From Symbiodinium sp. CCMP2592 (lineage: Eukaryota > Sar > Dinophyceae > Suessiales > Symbiodiniaceae): 64,000 nt of DNA. Location of the stretch: positions 37,501-101,500 of the forward strand of contig CAJNDT010005368.1 in NCBI GenBank assembly GCA_905221615.1. Direction: 5' to 3'. Under the pieces are notes generated by a model that saw only the letters and a program-made list of their open reading frames with translations, ran no database searches and was not told the DNA's origin. Position 1 is the stretch's first letter; each line of letters begins with the position of its first letter. Positions 21,191 to 34,300 of the stretch are shown piece after piece. The position numbers and the translations under genes are program-made.

Positions 21191-22858
21191 GTGGTTGATA
21201 TGCTTGCCGTTGCAATAACAGTAGAAGCAGCACTTGTGGATGCTCACGTGGGTTTAAGTAGCATTCCGCATCGACACATCGCATATCAACATAGCTCATG
21301 TTACCAAGTGGTGCGAAAGACTGCCTGGTATTAAACCTGATACGATACCCTCTACAACCACACCAAGACTGACAATAAGACACTGACGAGCGACACTAGA
21401 GACTAAAGGACGTGGTTAGAAACCCCGCTAGAAACCGACGAAATGCAAACATGCCTACAACTACCCACAACAAACAATGGTTCAGATTTTTTATCTTTTT
21501 GAAACCCTCGCTACTTCCAACGTGCCGATGGAAATTGCACCCCAATCAAAACCGATTGAACCACATAAACATCCTACACTAATCCTTTTAAACTCGAACA
21601 AAGTCAGCTTTTAATCTTCTTAAAACCATCTAAAGCCTCTTAGAACCCTAATTTAAAGAATGCCAGAAAGATCCTATCAAAGCCCATATGATTTTTTGGG
21701 GGTCTCGGGCTCAAGCAAAGGAGCTTTCAAAAGCTCTCCTCAATCGGGCCCCGGGGGCTTCGAATTACGCGAATTATTCCGCCGCCCGCATCCTCTGGGT
21801 TCTGGATCACCCGAAGAGTCCGAAGAGCATGGGCTCAGAGGTGAGGGTTCGGGGGGGTTTAGGGCTGATGGGTTCTATTTTTGGTTCAGAGCTGAGGGCT
21901 GAGGGCTTTGGGGCTGATGGGTTCTAGAGGACCCAATTCCGGAACCCCAAACCCGAAACCATGAAGTACGCGGACCAGAACCCAGTCCCTCACTCACTGC
22001 TCTCGGACGAGCTGTCGTCGGAGAGAGGAAGGCGATGGAACCTCCACCGTTGGGGTTCAGGGTTTAGGGCGTTTTTGTAGGGTTTATTCTCTTCAGCGTT
22101 TAGGGTTAAGCTTTTTTGCGCTGAGGGTTTAGGGTTGAAAGTTTCTTGCTGGGTATCATACTACTATAGATAGAGGTTACCAAGAAGGTATTATCAGTAA
22201 CAAATTTTAAAGCTTACTTTCGGAATTTCCCACTTCACATGCGGCTGGCTGTTTTGCATTCTGTTGAGCATGACGAATAGGAATTGGGGTGTATATTCCC
22301 CTACTGTATAACTGACTATACTTATGCAGTGACTGGAAGGAAATGCTACGATTGATTCGTAAGACCCCTATGCTACTCACGAGCCTCCGGTAGAGGTGGC
22401 CGACGCAGCACGGGCAAAACCTGAGGGTGGTCAAGCATAGGCAGGGTTTAGGGTTTAGAGCTGAGGGGCTCCTCGAAGTTTTAAATTGGCTCTCCGGGGC
22501 GATCGAGGAAGAAAGGGAATGCTGGAGCTACCGAGGTTTGAGCTTCTCGCGCCTTGTGAAGTGCGGACGGTGATTCGCGGGGCTCTGTATGGAAGCTTCA
22601 ATCTCAGTATGAGTTTTCGGTGCCGTGCTTGCTGCAGCGAAGCTGACAAAGCCACCAAGCCCAAAGTATCAAAACCCTCAACTCCCAGCTTCGAACCTCA
22701 AAGCGAACTCACCCCCCTTAACTTCACGTTTAAACGCGCATCCTCAACTGCTGCACTTGCTTCCCCGAAGAGCTACCCTGGGACCCGTCTGCCTTCAGGA
22801 ACCCAAAGAATCGAACCCAAAGGCAAATCCCAGAGAAAAACCCAGAAAGCGATGGCTA
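21191..22858. other. No confirmed gene; possible minus-strand terminal exon near 22.0 kb
   Basis: On the minus strand 22040-21990 reads FHRLPLSDDSSSESSE then a stop, a plausible acidic C-terminus. The opposite strand also stays open (MKYADQNPVPHSLLSDEL...), so the strand is uncertain. The remainder is TTTAGGG-like text. Confidence 0.3.
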
Positions 22859-22957
22859 GTATAGGGGCCTTAATAATCAGGGTGTTGGGGCCCATTATGT
22901 TACAATTATGATAAGGAGGCCCCCAAAATAGTATCGGTCATTCTTAAGGCCCCTAAA
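22859..22957. mobile_element. Family A element that may form a complete intron
   Basis: ATAGGGGCCTTAATAATCAGG at the left and CATTCTTAAGGCCCCTAAAT at the right. On the minus strand the sequence before it (about 23026-22969) reads RSRLTKPNGSQLWMMMPG up to GGG|GCCTGA, and the element is followed by CTATACTAG|CC, so GC and AG sit at its two edges. Confidence 0.75.
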
Positions 22958-23720
22958 TCAGGCCCCGGGCATCATCATCCACAGCTGTGAGCCGTTGGGC
23001 TTCGTGAGGCGACTACGCCTGGCCCAAGGCCCAAGGCACCGGAAGATGAAAAGAGAGGCAAACTTATCGCAGCAGAGAAGCATAGTAGTATGGTAGTTTG
23101 GTAGTATAGTAACTAGTACAGGAGGTAGTACGGCAGTATAGTAATATGGAAGTATGGTAGTATGGGACATGGTATATGGTAGCAGCGTAGAGGAGAATTG
23201 TAAGTATATGTAATGTAAGTCTCAATGTGAATGGTATTAAGCAGAACTATACGATAGAAACAGCGGGACATAGCGAACGCAGCTTAACACGGACGCGGGA
23301 AGGACAGGAAAGAGCTCCCAGAAATGCTGAGTCGCGAAGAAGACCGAGACAGACCTCCTTCTCCTGAATAGGCTGGGGCGTGAAATTTGCCGGGAAAGCT
23401 TTGTGCCAGGTACTCCTTGTTGCAAGATACTCAACGTGAACTCGAAACCCAGTACACGCGCTGAGGAATGGACGACTCGGCCCCCGCAGCTTCCCCCAAC
23501 CGCCACACCCCAAACATGTTGAAGCCCAAACCCAAACGCCTCAGAGCCTGAGGTTTAGGGTATACGGTTTAGGGCTTAGGGTTCAGGGCCCTACACCCTA
23601 AACCCTAGACCCAAAGGGCCCTGGAGCTGCCTGTGGTTCAGGTTGTACATCAACGTGAAGGACGCGCTGACGGTGACCTGCGCGAGGTGAGATGAAACGC
23701 AGTTATGGTCAGGTAGCTTC

Positions 23721-23835
23721 GGGCTCATTTCCGAAAATGGGGGACCCTAATGCCGTAATATGGTACCCTAAATAGTCTAGGATCCTTCTTTAAGGACCCC
23801 AAAATAAGGTAACCCGTAATTCTCGGAAACTCCCA
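23721..23835. mobile_element. Family B palindromic element
   Basis: GGGCTCATTTCCGAAAATGG at the left and CTCGGAAACTCCC at the right, with the shared core GGTACCCTAAATAGTCTAGG and CCAAAATAAGGTAACC. A short exon-like block at 23642-23690 precedes it and is open on both strands (minus VTVSASFTLMYNLNHR). Confidence 0.8.
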
Positions 23836-24525
23836 TATGTTCCAGAAGGACTTCACTCTTTGGGGCTTAGGGCTTTTCGAGCTCAGGCTTTCTATGGCTT
23901 TAGGCTTTTATGTTCCAGGGCTAGGGTTCGAGGACTTTGGGGCGTCAGAGGTTCAGGGTTTTCGGTTTGTGCGGCTTGAGTTTCGTCGCTTATCGGTTCA
24001 AGGTCGGAGTGCGTGGTTCGGGAATCGACTCGCGCGACACCCGGGTTCCCTTTGTCTCGCAGGCACTTTGCCGAGGGGTGAAACTCTGGGCGCTGCTGCC
24101 CCGCAAATCGAAAGCTGGAAGCCCCTCATTGACACAGAAAAGCAAGCCCTGCACCCTAAACCCAAAAAAACCTCAACAGACAAGCCTGAAAAACCGGAAA
24201 GCCACACAGATCTCTGATGAGACACTACCCAAGCTCCTGCCGGCTTGGAGTGAGGGCACTTCCGGATTCAGATTTGCCCCAGGTTCACCGCGAAGGCCTC
24301 GAAGTCCTTCGGTGCTTTGAGAGCGATGCACAGTTGCCTCACTTAGAGGAGCCCTTATTTATACCATGAAGGAACCCTTAGAGAAACAGAAACCCCCCAA
24401 GAGAGGCCATAAAGGAACCTGTAGAGGATCCCTGAGAGGAGCCCTGAATCGTTCCGACCCTTATATTGCCTGTACTTGCCGACAACATTCAACGTCATTC
24501 AGGCTCCGGAGGAACTCCAGCTGTC

Positions 24526-27500
24526 CTTCGCCCGCTTCTGCAGGCGATAGCGGAAGTCCTCCCAAATGCAGCATCTGCTTAGGGTTCAGGGGGTTAGGGC
24601 TCAGGGTACGCTAGACAACCCCAAATGGAATTCAATAATGCAATTCCTGACCAGTTGGCCCTTTATTGCCCTTTTGCCGCAGTGAGAGCCGAGGTCGAAA
24701 AGCACAGCCGAAACCAAGAAAGCAACGAACCAACCATCACCAACAGCTACGAGGGTTTGCAGTAGGGTTTAGACAGCAACCGCCGCCGCTACAGCAGCAA
24801 CAGCAAGACCGCGATGCAAAGATCTCCGAACCCTCGGCATAAACCCTGAGACCCCAACCGAAGGAACCTGAACCCCGGTGTCAGAACATGGTTGTCAAAA
24901 TGATGGTCCCTTTTGGGGTCCCTAATATAGTACGGCACCTAATGTTTAGGGTACCCAAAAAGGAACCACAATTTTGACAACCACCCACATCGATGTTGCC
25001 AGGGCGCATTGAAGCTGGGCCTCGCCTCCCCCAGCCAACCAGCCTTTCAAGTCCCAGAATTCAGGGCTTAGGGTTTAGGGTTTAGGGTTTAGGTTTTGGT
25101 TTAGGGACTCTAGCGACTTTTTTAAGGTACAGGGACTTGACGCTTTGGAGTGGTTGAGCGTTTTAAGGTTGAGGGCTTTGGAACAAGGGTTTCGGATTTT
25201 GAAGGGGAATCCGAGCCAGGTGTAGGATGTTGCTTTCAAGTCTCGTGTTACCGGGATCCCAGACCCGAAAAGTCAAGAAACCCGAAACCTCCCGGTCTCT
25301 GAGTAAAAAGCGAATAAGAACTAATGGGAAAAGACAATACGAAAGGCTAGCAGTTTTGGCAAGACTGATGACAACAGCGATCAGAAGAATGCTAGAACTC
25401 TTAGAAGCACTAATGGGTAATCATGAACGGTAAAAATGTGACGGGACATAATGCATGTAAAGGTCAGTCAGATACATGTTTTCAGTAAACATTCACGCCA
25501 GTATGTAAAGAGTCGCGGCAGGAGGAAACAATCCTTGAGCCCTGAACCTTACCAAACCCTGGCCCCTAGCCCCAAACCCTGAAGCAAATCCCCAAGCCTG
25601 GAACCCTAAACCCAAACAAGCCTTAAGCATCCTCAAGCCCTGGGTCCTGTGGACCTCTTTTGGGGCCCCTGACGCACCCTACCCAACCCCTCATAACAAT
25701 TCTTTGCACCCCTGGTAACGGCCTAATAATACCCCCAAGCCCAAGCCCTAAAGCCCTCAAAGCCCTCAAAGTCCCAAACCCAAAACCCCACAACCAACCA
25801 AAAATATCAAGAAGCACCCCCGGTGTGACCTCGGCCAATGCGCAGCCCCTGGGCCAGGCCATAAAGTCCAAGTTCTTCTCCCCCTCGCGGATGTACCTGG
25901 GCTTTCATTACAGATACTGTAAGTTGCTACGGCACGAAGGCTGCTATACAAGATTTTTTGGGTCTATTAAAGGGGTTCATCAAGGTTGTATGAGGGGTTT
26001 AGAGCCGTTTGAGGGTTGTTGAGGGGCCGGGTTGAAACGGGTTGTGAGAAGCTTCAGGGTTCATCCCAGAGATGCGGCCCTGAAAAGCAAACACTAACAA
26101 ACCACCCCTAGTTACCACTCCTTCCTCCCCCCTAGTCACTGCTTGTTTGAAGGCAGCCCCCCGCCCCTCCCCCCCCTCCCCCCAAAGAGACCCCTCGAAG
26201 AGAAGAGGGCAGCCTGAAAGCCTTTAACTAGGACTAGGATACCCAGTAACCTAAGAATAAAAAGGCCTCTCTTTTTGGTATTGGGTAACTTTAGAAGGAA
26301 CCTAGGACTACAAAAAGGGAATAAGGGTACTACTGGGCATCCTAGTTAAAGTGCCTCCGGGGCACTCGCTCCAGAGCTGGCCTTGCAGACCCAGCCTGGA
26401 GACCAGCAAACCAAGGACAAGACTCGGGTTCAGGCCCAGGGTGCAAGGTGTATGGTTTAGGGGTTTAGGGTTTAGGGTTTAGGGTTTATGGTTTAGGGTT
26501 TAGGGTTTAGGGTCTAGGGTTTAGGGACTAGAGTCTAGGGTTGAGGGTATAGGGCTTGGGGTGCAGGGTTGTAGTTTTTGTTTTAACCGATGCTGACGGA
26601 CTTTTCTCCAAAGCACGCCAGCCTTTAGAAGGCCCATAGTCGGTGAAGCATTGGGAAAAGTGAAGCAGAAGCTAGGGTTTAGGTCTTAAGTTCAGGCCTT
26701 AGGGTTTCGGTTTTGGTTGTAGAGTTAACAGGAGATATACGTTCGCTTTCAAGGGCTTCAGTGCATTCTTTGGTGCTCAGGGTGGAAAAGGTTTGCAAGG
26801 TTTCGTTAAAAGAGATGATGTAGGGGCCTTCATAATCACCTATACTATCTTGGGGGTCCTTATTATAGTTATAGTATGATGGGCCCAAAACCGTGCTCAC
26901 CCCTATATTACTCACAGAAATCCGCTTGATGGGCCAAAACGGTTTGCTCTAAGGCTGCTAGTGGCTTGGGCAAGGTCTACGGTTTTAAGACTGCGTTTCT
27001 CTTCTCCAAATCTCTGAGTATCGGCATTGTCGTTACATTTAGAATTCAGGACTGCGGTCCAAGTCGCACTTTGGCACTTCCGGCGGTGGTGGGAACGCTG
27101 TAGACCTTCCGGGTCGGATTGAGCTGAACGGAAGCGATTTGAAGCGATCGTCTCAATTCCTCAAAACCCGCTGCGCGACTACACCCAAAAGCCATTCCAA
27201 AACATCCCCCCCAGAAGATGCCGTCTCGGTGAGCCCAGCCGGCCTTTGACAGTGGCAAGTAGCCTCCAATCGCATCGAACCTTCCCAGTGGCTGGGGTCA
27301 GAATGAGAGGAACCTAGAGCAACAACAGCCCTGAATGGGCAGAGATGGCAACGAGTAGAAAGGTCTGCTACTGCTGGGGGGGCTCAGGGATATGTGGTTT
27401 CAACGCCTGTGCAAGGTCCGGATCCTTGACTGCGAAGCGCCTCCACTAACCTAACCACAAACTGACCTGAAAGCCGCACACACACCCAAAACTTGATCTT

Positions 27501-30500
27501 GCACGGCGGAGCGGCTGCTTTTTGGAGGTGTCCTGCCACTGATCCTGAGTCGCTAGACTGGCCCTTGGTACTACATTTTCATCGATGTTCTTAATTATCC
27601 TCGGATGACTATCAGTACTGCAATACAGTATTTGCCATCGTTGTTCCAACAGTGTTAACGGATCAGCAATCTCCCCTTACTCGTACAGCTTCTGCCATTG
27701 CCACTGCCGCGACCACCCTCGTCATCACCACCATGTCCACACTGACGATGACGACTCCTACTACCACAACAACCACTTCCAAAATTCCTAGTGAGTGCTG
27801 GTGTAACTGTTTCTGCTCTTGCTCATGCTCATCTCACGGTCACTTCTAGTGTTGCTACAACCCCTCTCAGGAGAATCATGTCATGTCTACGCGACTCACG
27901 GGCCTGAAGCAATCAACCACACAGCCGAGTCGCGAGGTATGTCCAGGTCTGTGGAGCCAAGACCACAGAATGGCCTCCGGCTTTCGTCTACCTACTTGGA
28001 GGATCATGGGACTTAGAAACTATAGTTATAAGTCCCTTAATTGGGGTTATAAGTAACTTTAAGTATAGCGACCCCAAGAATAACCGTAGTTACTACGTCC
28101 CATGATCCTTTAAGTAGGGTTCAGGTGTGTAGGGCTTTCTTCTAAACTTGGAGCTGAAGGTTGCGAGACTCAGGCGCGATAGCACTCAGCAGGATCTGCC
28201 CCGACTGCTGCATTCCAAACATCGGCCCGGTCTCACCGTCTAACTTTCCGAAACCCCTCAGTATAAGGTTGAGGGCTTACTGGCAAGCAATCCCCCCCCA
28301 CCCTAAACCCATAGCATCCCAAAGCCCTACACACCTGAACCCTACAGGAGAAGCCCAAAAATTGGAAACCCCATAGCCGCAATCCTTAAGAGTAATGTGT
28401 AGGGAATCCCAGCACTATTTGGCCTTAAGCTGGTTTCCAACTTTATGGAGTTTACTGTAGCCCTTTCTGAAGAGGCAGTCCTCGCTGCGCAGCTCGCTCT
28501 CCGACCTTGTCCAAGCCCAACCAGGACCTCCAAATCATCACCTGGGGTTTAGGGTTTAGGGTTTAGGGTTGAGTTGGGAGCTTCCGAAAAGAGGGGACTC
28601 TTAGATAGTACCCTAAATAGTAGGATTGCTGGATCCTTATTATAAAGGACCCCCAAAAAGGTACCCCCCTAACTTTCGGAAACTCCCATTTCAGTCCTAT
28701 GCTTTATATAAGTGGCGTCTGGGGGTTCCGGATTTAGGGCCCGGGTTTGGGGTTTAGAGCACTTTCAGGCCTCGATCCGGGCTGTCGCAGGGTTTCTGGA
28801 GGGGAGAGTGAGGGTGACCGGCTCCAGGCATGAAGCTCAGGCACATGGCCTAATATAGGAGCGTAAATGATTACCGAGACTGTTTTGGTGGTTCCTTATT
28901 GTGATTATGGTATAATGGGCCCCAAAACCCTATTCTACTTATTAGGGCCCCTATATTAGAGGTGGGCATCCGGAGCTTACTGTAGTGGCCTTAACCTTTG
29001 GATTAAGGCTTTTTTGGGAAGTCCGGTCAAGCAGTAGCAGCACAAAGACCCATCTTAAGCAACTGCAACCACAGCACTGTGCGCGCGGAGATGCACAGCA
29101 GCAGAAGAGTACTAGCAGTTTACTAGCAGCTAGCAGGTACCGAAACCAGACCCAAAGATCAAACAACAAACACTACCATCAAGAACCCAAAGAAAGACGA
29201 CGACGACGACGACGACCCCACACAATTAGTACGAATACGAGTACCGCGATAAACCGAAACCCTTAACCCGAAACCCCAAGCATACCAGGAACCTTCATAC
29301 TCAGAGACTCCAATATCCCTTTATTGAGGAGTATACCTTAAATCATATTCGGGGTCCTACTACAATTCACTGTATATTCCTCAATTAAGGGATATACCTT
29401 AAATTACCCTAAACCCTATAGATCCCTTTAAAGGAACCCTAGGATCCCTTAACTAAGGGAGATATCGGAGTCTCTTTTTATAAGCCGGGGGGCCACGGAA
29501 TCCTTGGGCAAGTCGCCTCCGGACTCGAGCGCCTGTAAGATGGCTCCCCCAGGGGCTAGGCTAGGGTTTCGGGTTAAAAAAAAAGTTTCGGTTAAAAAAA
29601 AAAAGGTTTCGGGTTTCGGGCTTAGGGTTTCGGGTTTCGGGTTTAGGGTGTAGGGGTTAGGGTTTCGGGTTTCGGGTTTAGGGTTTAGGGTTTCGGGTTT
29701 AGGGTTTAGGGTTTAGGGTTTCGGGTTTAGGGTTCCCTTTTTGGGTACCCTAAATATTAGGTGCCGTAGTATAATAAGGACCCAAAAAGGGATTACGCTT
29801 CCCGGATAGGCTTCGAGTTTGGGGTTTAAGGCTCCGTCTTCGAGGGTCTAGGGTTTTAACGGTTTAGGGTTTCAGGTTTCGGATTTACAGGTCCGGGTTC
29901 TAAACTTTCAGAAACGCCTACCTCAACAGAACCCCAAAAGTTGGAAAGTTAAGTGAACAGCCAATAAGATTTCGAACGGTAGCCATACCATACCCTCTAT
30001 ATCAGTGCGATATTGTTCCCTTCTCCGGTTCCGGCGCCTCGTCCCAGACGACCGCCTTGCGGTGCAAAGATTGCAGGTGGTGCGCTGCCTGGCAGGGGTC
30101 CGTTGTATTATAATATATTTCGTTATGTCATGTTCTACTATACTGGGTTGTGACATAGTCTTCTAACACACATATATGTATATATGCACATATATGCATG
30201 CAGTGTACTGTATATTACTGTATTACATCAAGTTACAGTCTATTAGATTAGCGGCTCTTCGGGGTTTGCCCGCTCCAGCTCGCAGTCTCGAGCTCCCCCG
30301 GGGAACGCTGCGCTGTCTTTGCACGAAGCGCTCAAGCCCAACAAACTTTGTATACATCGACGAGCAAGGACATAAACTGGATGTTTTGTGTATGGAAACT
30401 GTAAACAGATTTGTACATACATATATACACAAATACATATAGTGACACGTATAAGTCCACACACATGATGCATACATACATCATACATACATACATACAT

Positions 30501-31234
30501 ACATACATACATACATACATACATACGGGAGCGACCGGGAGCGGGGCGAGGCAGAGATTGCTTCCGGGCCTCCCCGAGCATCAAGCCCTCCAGCTGTCTC
30601 AGAGAGAGGTGCTTCTCCGCCGCCACCTCCTTCAGGAAACTAATTAAGGAAAACAATCGAAATCTCCTGAAAAGCTACGGGCACAAGCAGGGCACGAGTC
30701 CAAGCTGTCAAAGGTCGCACTTACACAATCCAGCAAAGCCCGTACGGATGCAAATCGTCGGCCTTGGCAGCAGGTGACCTGCAAGTGGCAGGTACATCAT
30801 CTTGAACATGCAACCAATGATCGAGATAAATCCATCCCTGCTACGACATCTCACATAACTTGTCGAGCCAAGCCACTCTGCGTATATATGTATGTATGTA
30901 TGTACTTATCTATCTATCTACCTATCTATCTATGTACGTGTGTAAGTACGTATGTATATGTGCATGCGTACTTAAAGACACATGAAACATACATATACAT
31001 ATACATATACACATACACATACATATACAGTATACATATATAAAAAAATAGAGAGAGAGAGAGAGAGATGTCTGTATACATACATACATACATACCTACC
31101 TGCCTACATGCATACATACATACATACATACGTACATACATATATATATATATATGTATATACATACACATATAAATATACATATATATATATATATACA
31201 TATATACATGTACATATCCATATACATATACATG

Positions 31235-31269
<35 letters not shown>

Positions 31270-31305
31270 GTACATATACTATACATATACATATACATAT
31301 ATATA

Positions 31306-31336
<31 letters not shown>

Positions 31337-34300
31337 GTATATGTATATGGATATGTATGTATGTACGTACGTAAGTATGTATGTATGTATGCATCTCTCG
31401 CTCTCTCTCTCTCTCTCTCTCTTGTCACCCCTCAGCTTTCACAAATTCACCGGGACTATGAGGGAGACACTGTTCCGTATCATTCAGATCCCTACGTCAG
31501 GCTCTGAACCCCAGGCCCGAAAAGAAACTCAGCCTTGCAGCGAGACCAGCGCTTACAACTTTGGGTTTCGGGTGAATGGGTTGAGAGGTTTAGGGTTCAG
31601 AAGTTAGGGTTTAGGGTGTAGGGTAAACCAATACTCGAATCTGAGAAATCATGTTGGGAGAACCGGCCAATCGGAGAGGTTTGGGGAGGTCACTGGCTCC
31701 ATATACATACAAGCATTCCCAGAGTGCTGACAATCATCATCTTACGTTACGGAGTCGTCCCCGGCGCACCTTGCCCACTGGTCCGTGGGAACTTCATCGC
31801 CACCGATGTGCACCTTATTTCGGGTTAAGGGTTTAGCGTTTCCGCTGAGACATTTTCACTAGTCACGGGTTCTAGACGCTTCACTACGTGCGATGGAATA
31901 GTCTCCGCCATGCTACAGTCGTTTCTGGATGTTGACATCGTACGACGATTGTCCAGGATGGACTTGAGCCTCCGGAACTCCATAGGAACGCCAGGCGGCA
32001 TAGGGTGTTGCAGGAAAAAGCCGCACAAGTTCGCTGAGGATGTCCTGTGCAGGGTTGCTGGGCTTGGGATGCAATGCTGGCAATCCATGTATGCATATAG
32101 GAGTAAAGACCTACACACATCCAGTTGTATACATATTGAGTCATGTATACACTAGCTAAAGGTGTGTATATACGTTTTGTGGGTTGCTATTGACTTAATT
32201 GTACGTTCACTGATTCTTGTATATACTCTTTTTAGGTATACTTGCACTTACACTAAAACTGATACTTGCACATACGGTTACGTATAGGTCTAGGTCTAGG
32301 TGTTCTCTGCCATGCACTCCTCTACCCATCACGGTAAGATGTGTTGTTGAAGAGACATGAGGGGTCTTCTCAATATCAGGGATGCCTTGATCACACCTTT
32401 CGACAGCGGTCTTTGCTTGGGGCCCCTGGTTCTCTGAAACTCACGTGAAGGCTCAGACTATCTCACAGGCCCTGTGGTTTCAGGGTAGGGATTCAGGACT
32501 TGGGCTTCACGGAGGAGCGACACGCCGGAGCCTTGGTGAAGTTCACGGCTCGATCCGTGGGATTCAGCGTGTACTGCAAGGCACCAAACCTGAAGAAAAA
32601 AACGAGAAACAAAAACAAAACCGAGTTGGAAGCCTCCTAGAACCTACTTTGTCTAGGGCGTCTCAAAATCTCCCTAATACTAATACAGGGACCCCTCAGC
32701 ATTTTGGGTGGCATTGATACTTGGCTCATAAACCTCTTAAAAGACCCCCCCAAAAAACCCTCGTAAATCCAACCAACATGATACAACCCTACAAACCTTT
32801 CTGATAACTCGAATTCAACCCGGTACATCCCTTTAAGCGCCCTTAACATCCTTCAGATCCCTGCTACTCAAGCCGGGCCGGGAGGCTGCGTAGCCACCTG
32901 TGGGTCCCACTTGGCCGCTGCATCCGCGTTTCCTGAGAGAAAGCGGAAACATGGGTTCCTACAGTACTTCCCAAGTTTTCGGGTTTAGGGTTTAGACAGC
33001 TTTTTTAGGGCAGGAGCCCCCTCCCCCCTCTGGAGCGTCGGGCATAACTCTCACATTTAGATCGTCAGCCCGCACGCTCTGGAGGGGGGGTTTGGGAAGA
33101 AAGATGTAGTCACAAAGCTCCTGCTCCAAGCCGTCCTTCAGGTGACCGAATGGAGCTTTTTGGGGGTGACACGAAGGTCTGAATCAGAAACTCCGGATAG
33201 CCCTGAAACCCTCCTGCGGTAAACCCCATATATTCTTAGGGTGACCTCCGGATCCCACTTCATAAGGCCGGGATGCCCATCTCAGGGTACGAAGCAATCG
33301 CCGCCTTGAGGCAACCGCCACGCAAGAAAAAAATCAAAAATCCTGTCCTTAAGATGATGCCCTCGTGGTAACCCTTACAGTAGCCCGTAGTGTAGCCAAT
33401 CTAGAGGCCTTAGGCCCTGCCCTTGCAGTAGTACTCTTTGAGTAAGGGGACCCCGAACTCATCCCAAAAACACTCCCAAGCCCTAAATTCCGATACCCGA
33501 AAACCACCTTGAAGCGGAATTTGACAATATCCTCTTGGAATTTCCAGACTGCAGTGTCGAGGAATTTCACGGGCTTCTGGTCGAACATAAGGGCCCCCGA
33601 TCGTTAGAATAAGGCCTTCGGGTATATTCAGACCACTTTCGGAGAAGATCTAAGATCTCTTCCAGCAACTGGGCTATACTTTCAAACTCCTGTTTGTGGG
33701 CTTCGGGGGTTTCGTCTTTTTAGGTAGCGTTTAAAGTTCAGAGACTGGGGGGCCTCTAGGGGTGTAAACAGCCCCGAAGCCTCAGCTGGAGGTCGAGACC
33801 GAAACCTGAGGCCCCAACTTGGAGGATCATGGGACTTAGTAACTATAGTTATAAGTCCCTTAACTGGGGTTATAAGTATTTATAAGTATAGTTAACCCAA
33901 TAATAACTCTAGTTACTAAGTCCCATGATCCTGTAAGAAGTCTTGCAACCCCCCCGGGGCCGGCTCTGCCTGGTTGTGACCGGGAAGGTCGAACTCGGGC
34001 ATGACCTTCCAAGAGAGGAGTTTAGGGTTTAAGGTACGTTTCCAGGGTTTAGGGTTTAGGGGCTGGGGTGTAGGGTGGGTTTCCGGGGCTCTGGATAAGT
34101 GGATGAGTGCTATGGCTGCTATGGGGAAACCCACGGGATGCTCCGGGCAGGGGGCTTAGATTGCAAGGGCTATCACCATCTTCACCGTCATCGTCCTTTC
34201 TCCCTTCCTGCAGTTCCTGGCACTAAGATGCGGCCGTTGCTGCTCGGTTCCAGGAAGGCCGCTTGTACTGAATCACATCGTAGTACTACCCTCTTATAGT

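Noticed and set aside
20514..21383. 289-codon minus-strand frame (poly-Leu/Thr) and plus-strand Ser/Val frames
   Set aside because: AGT/AGC triplet tract; every phase is open.
25660..26022. Plus-strand frame with a good-looking GTAAGT donor
   Set aside because: Antisense to the GH20 exon [11 protein letters not shown], which matches the family and joins in phase with [10 protein letters not shown].
32490..32585. Plus-strand frame [18 protein letters not shown]
   Set aside because: Antisense to the GH20 exon [14 protein letters not shown], which has both AG and GC boundaries and fits the family.
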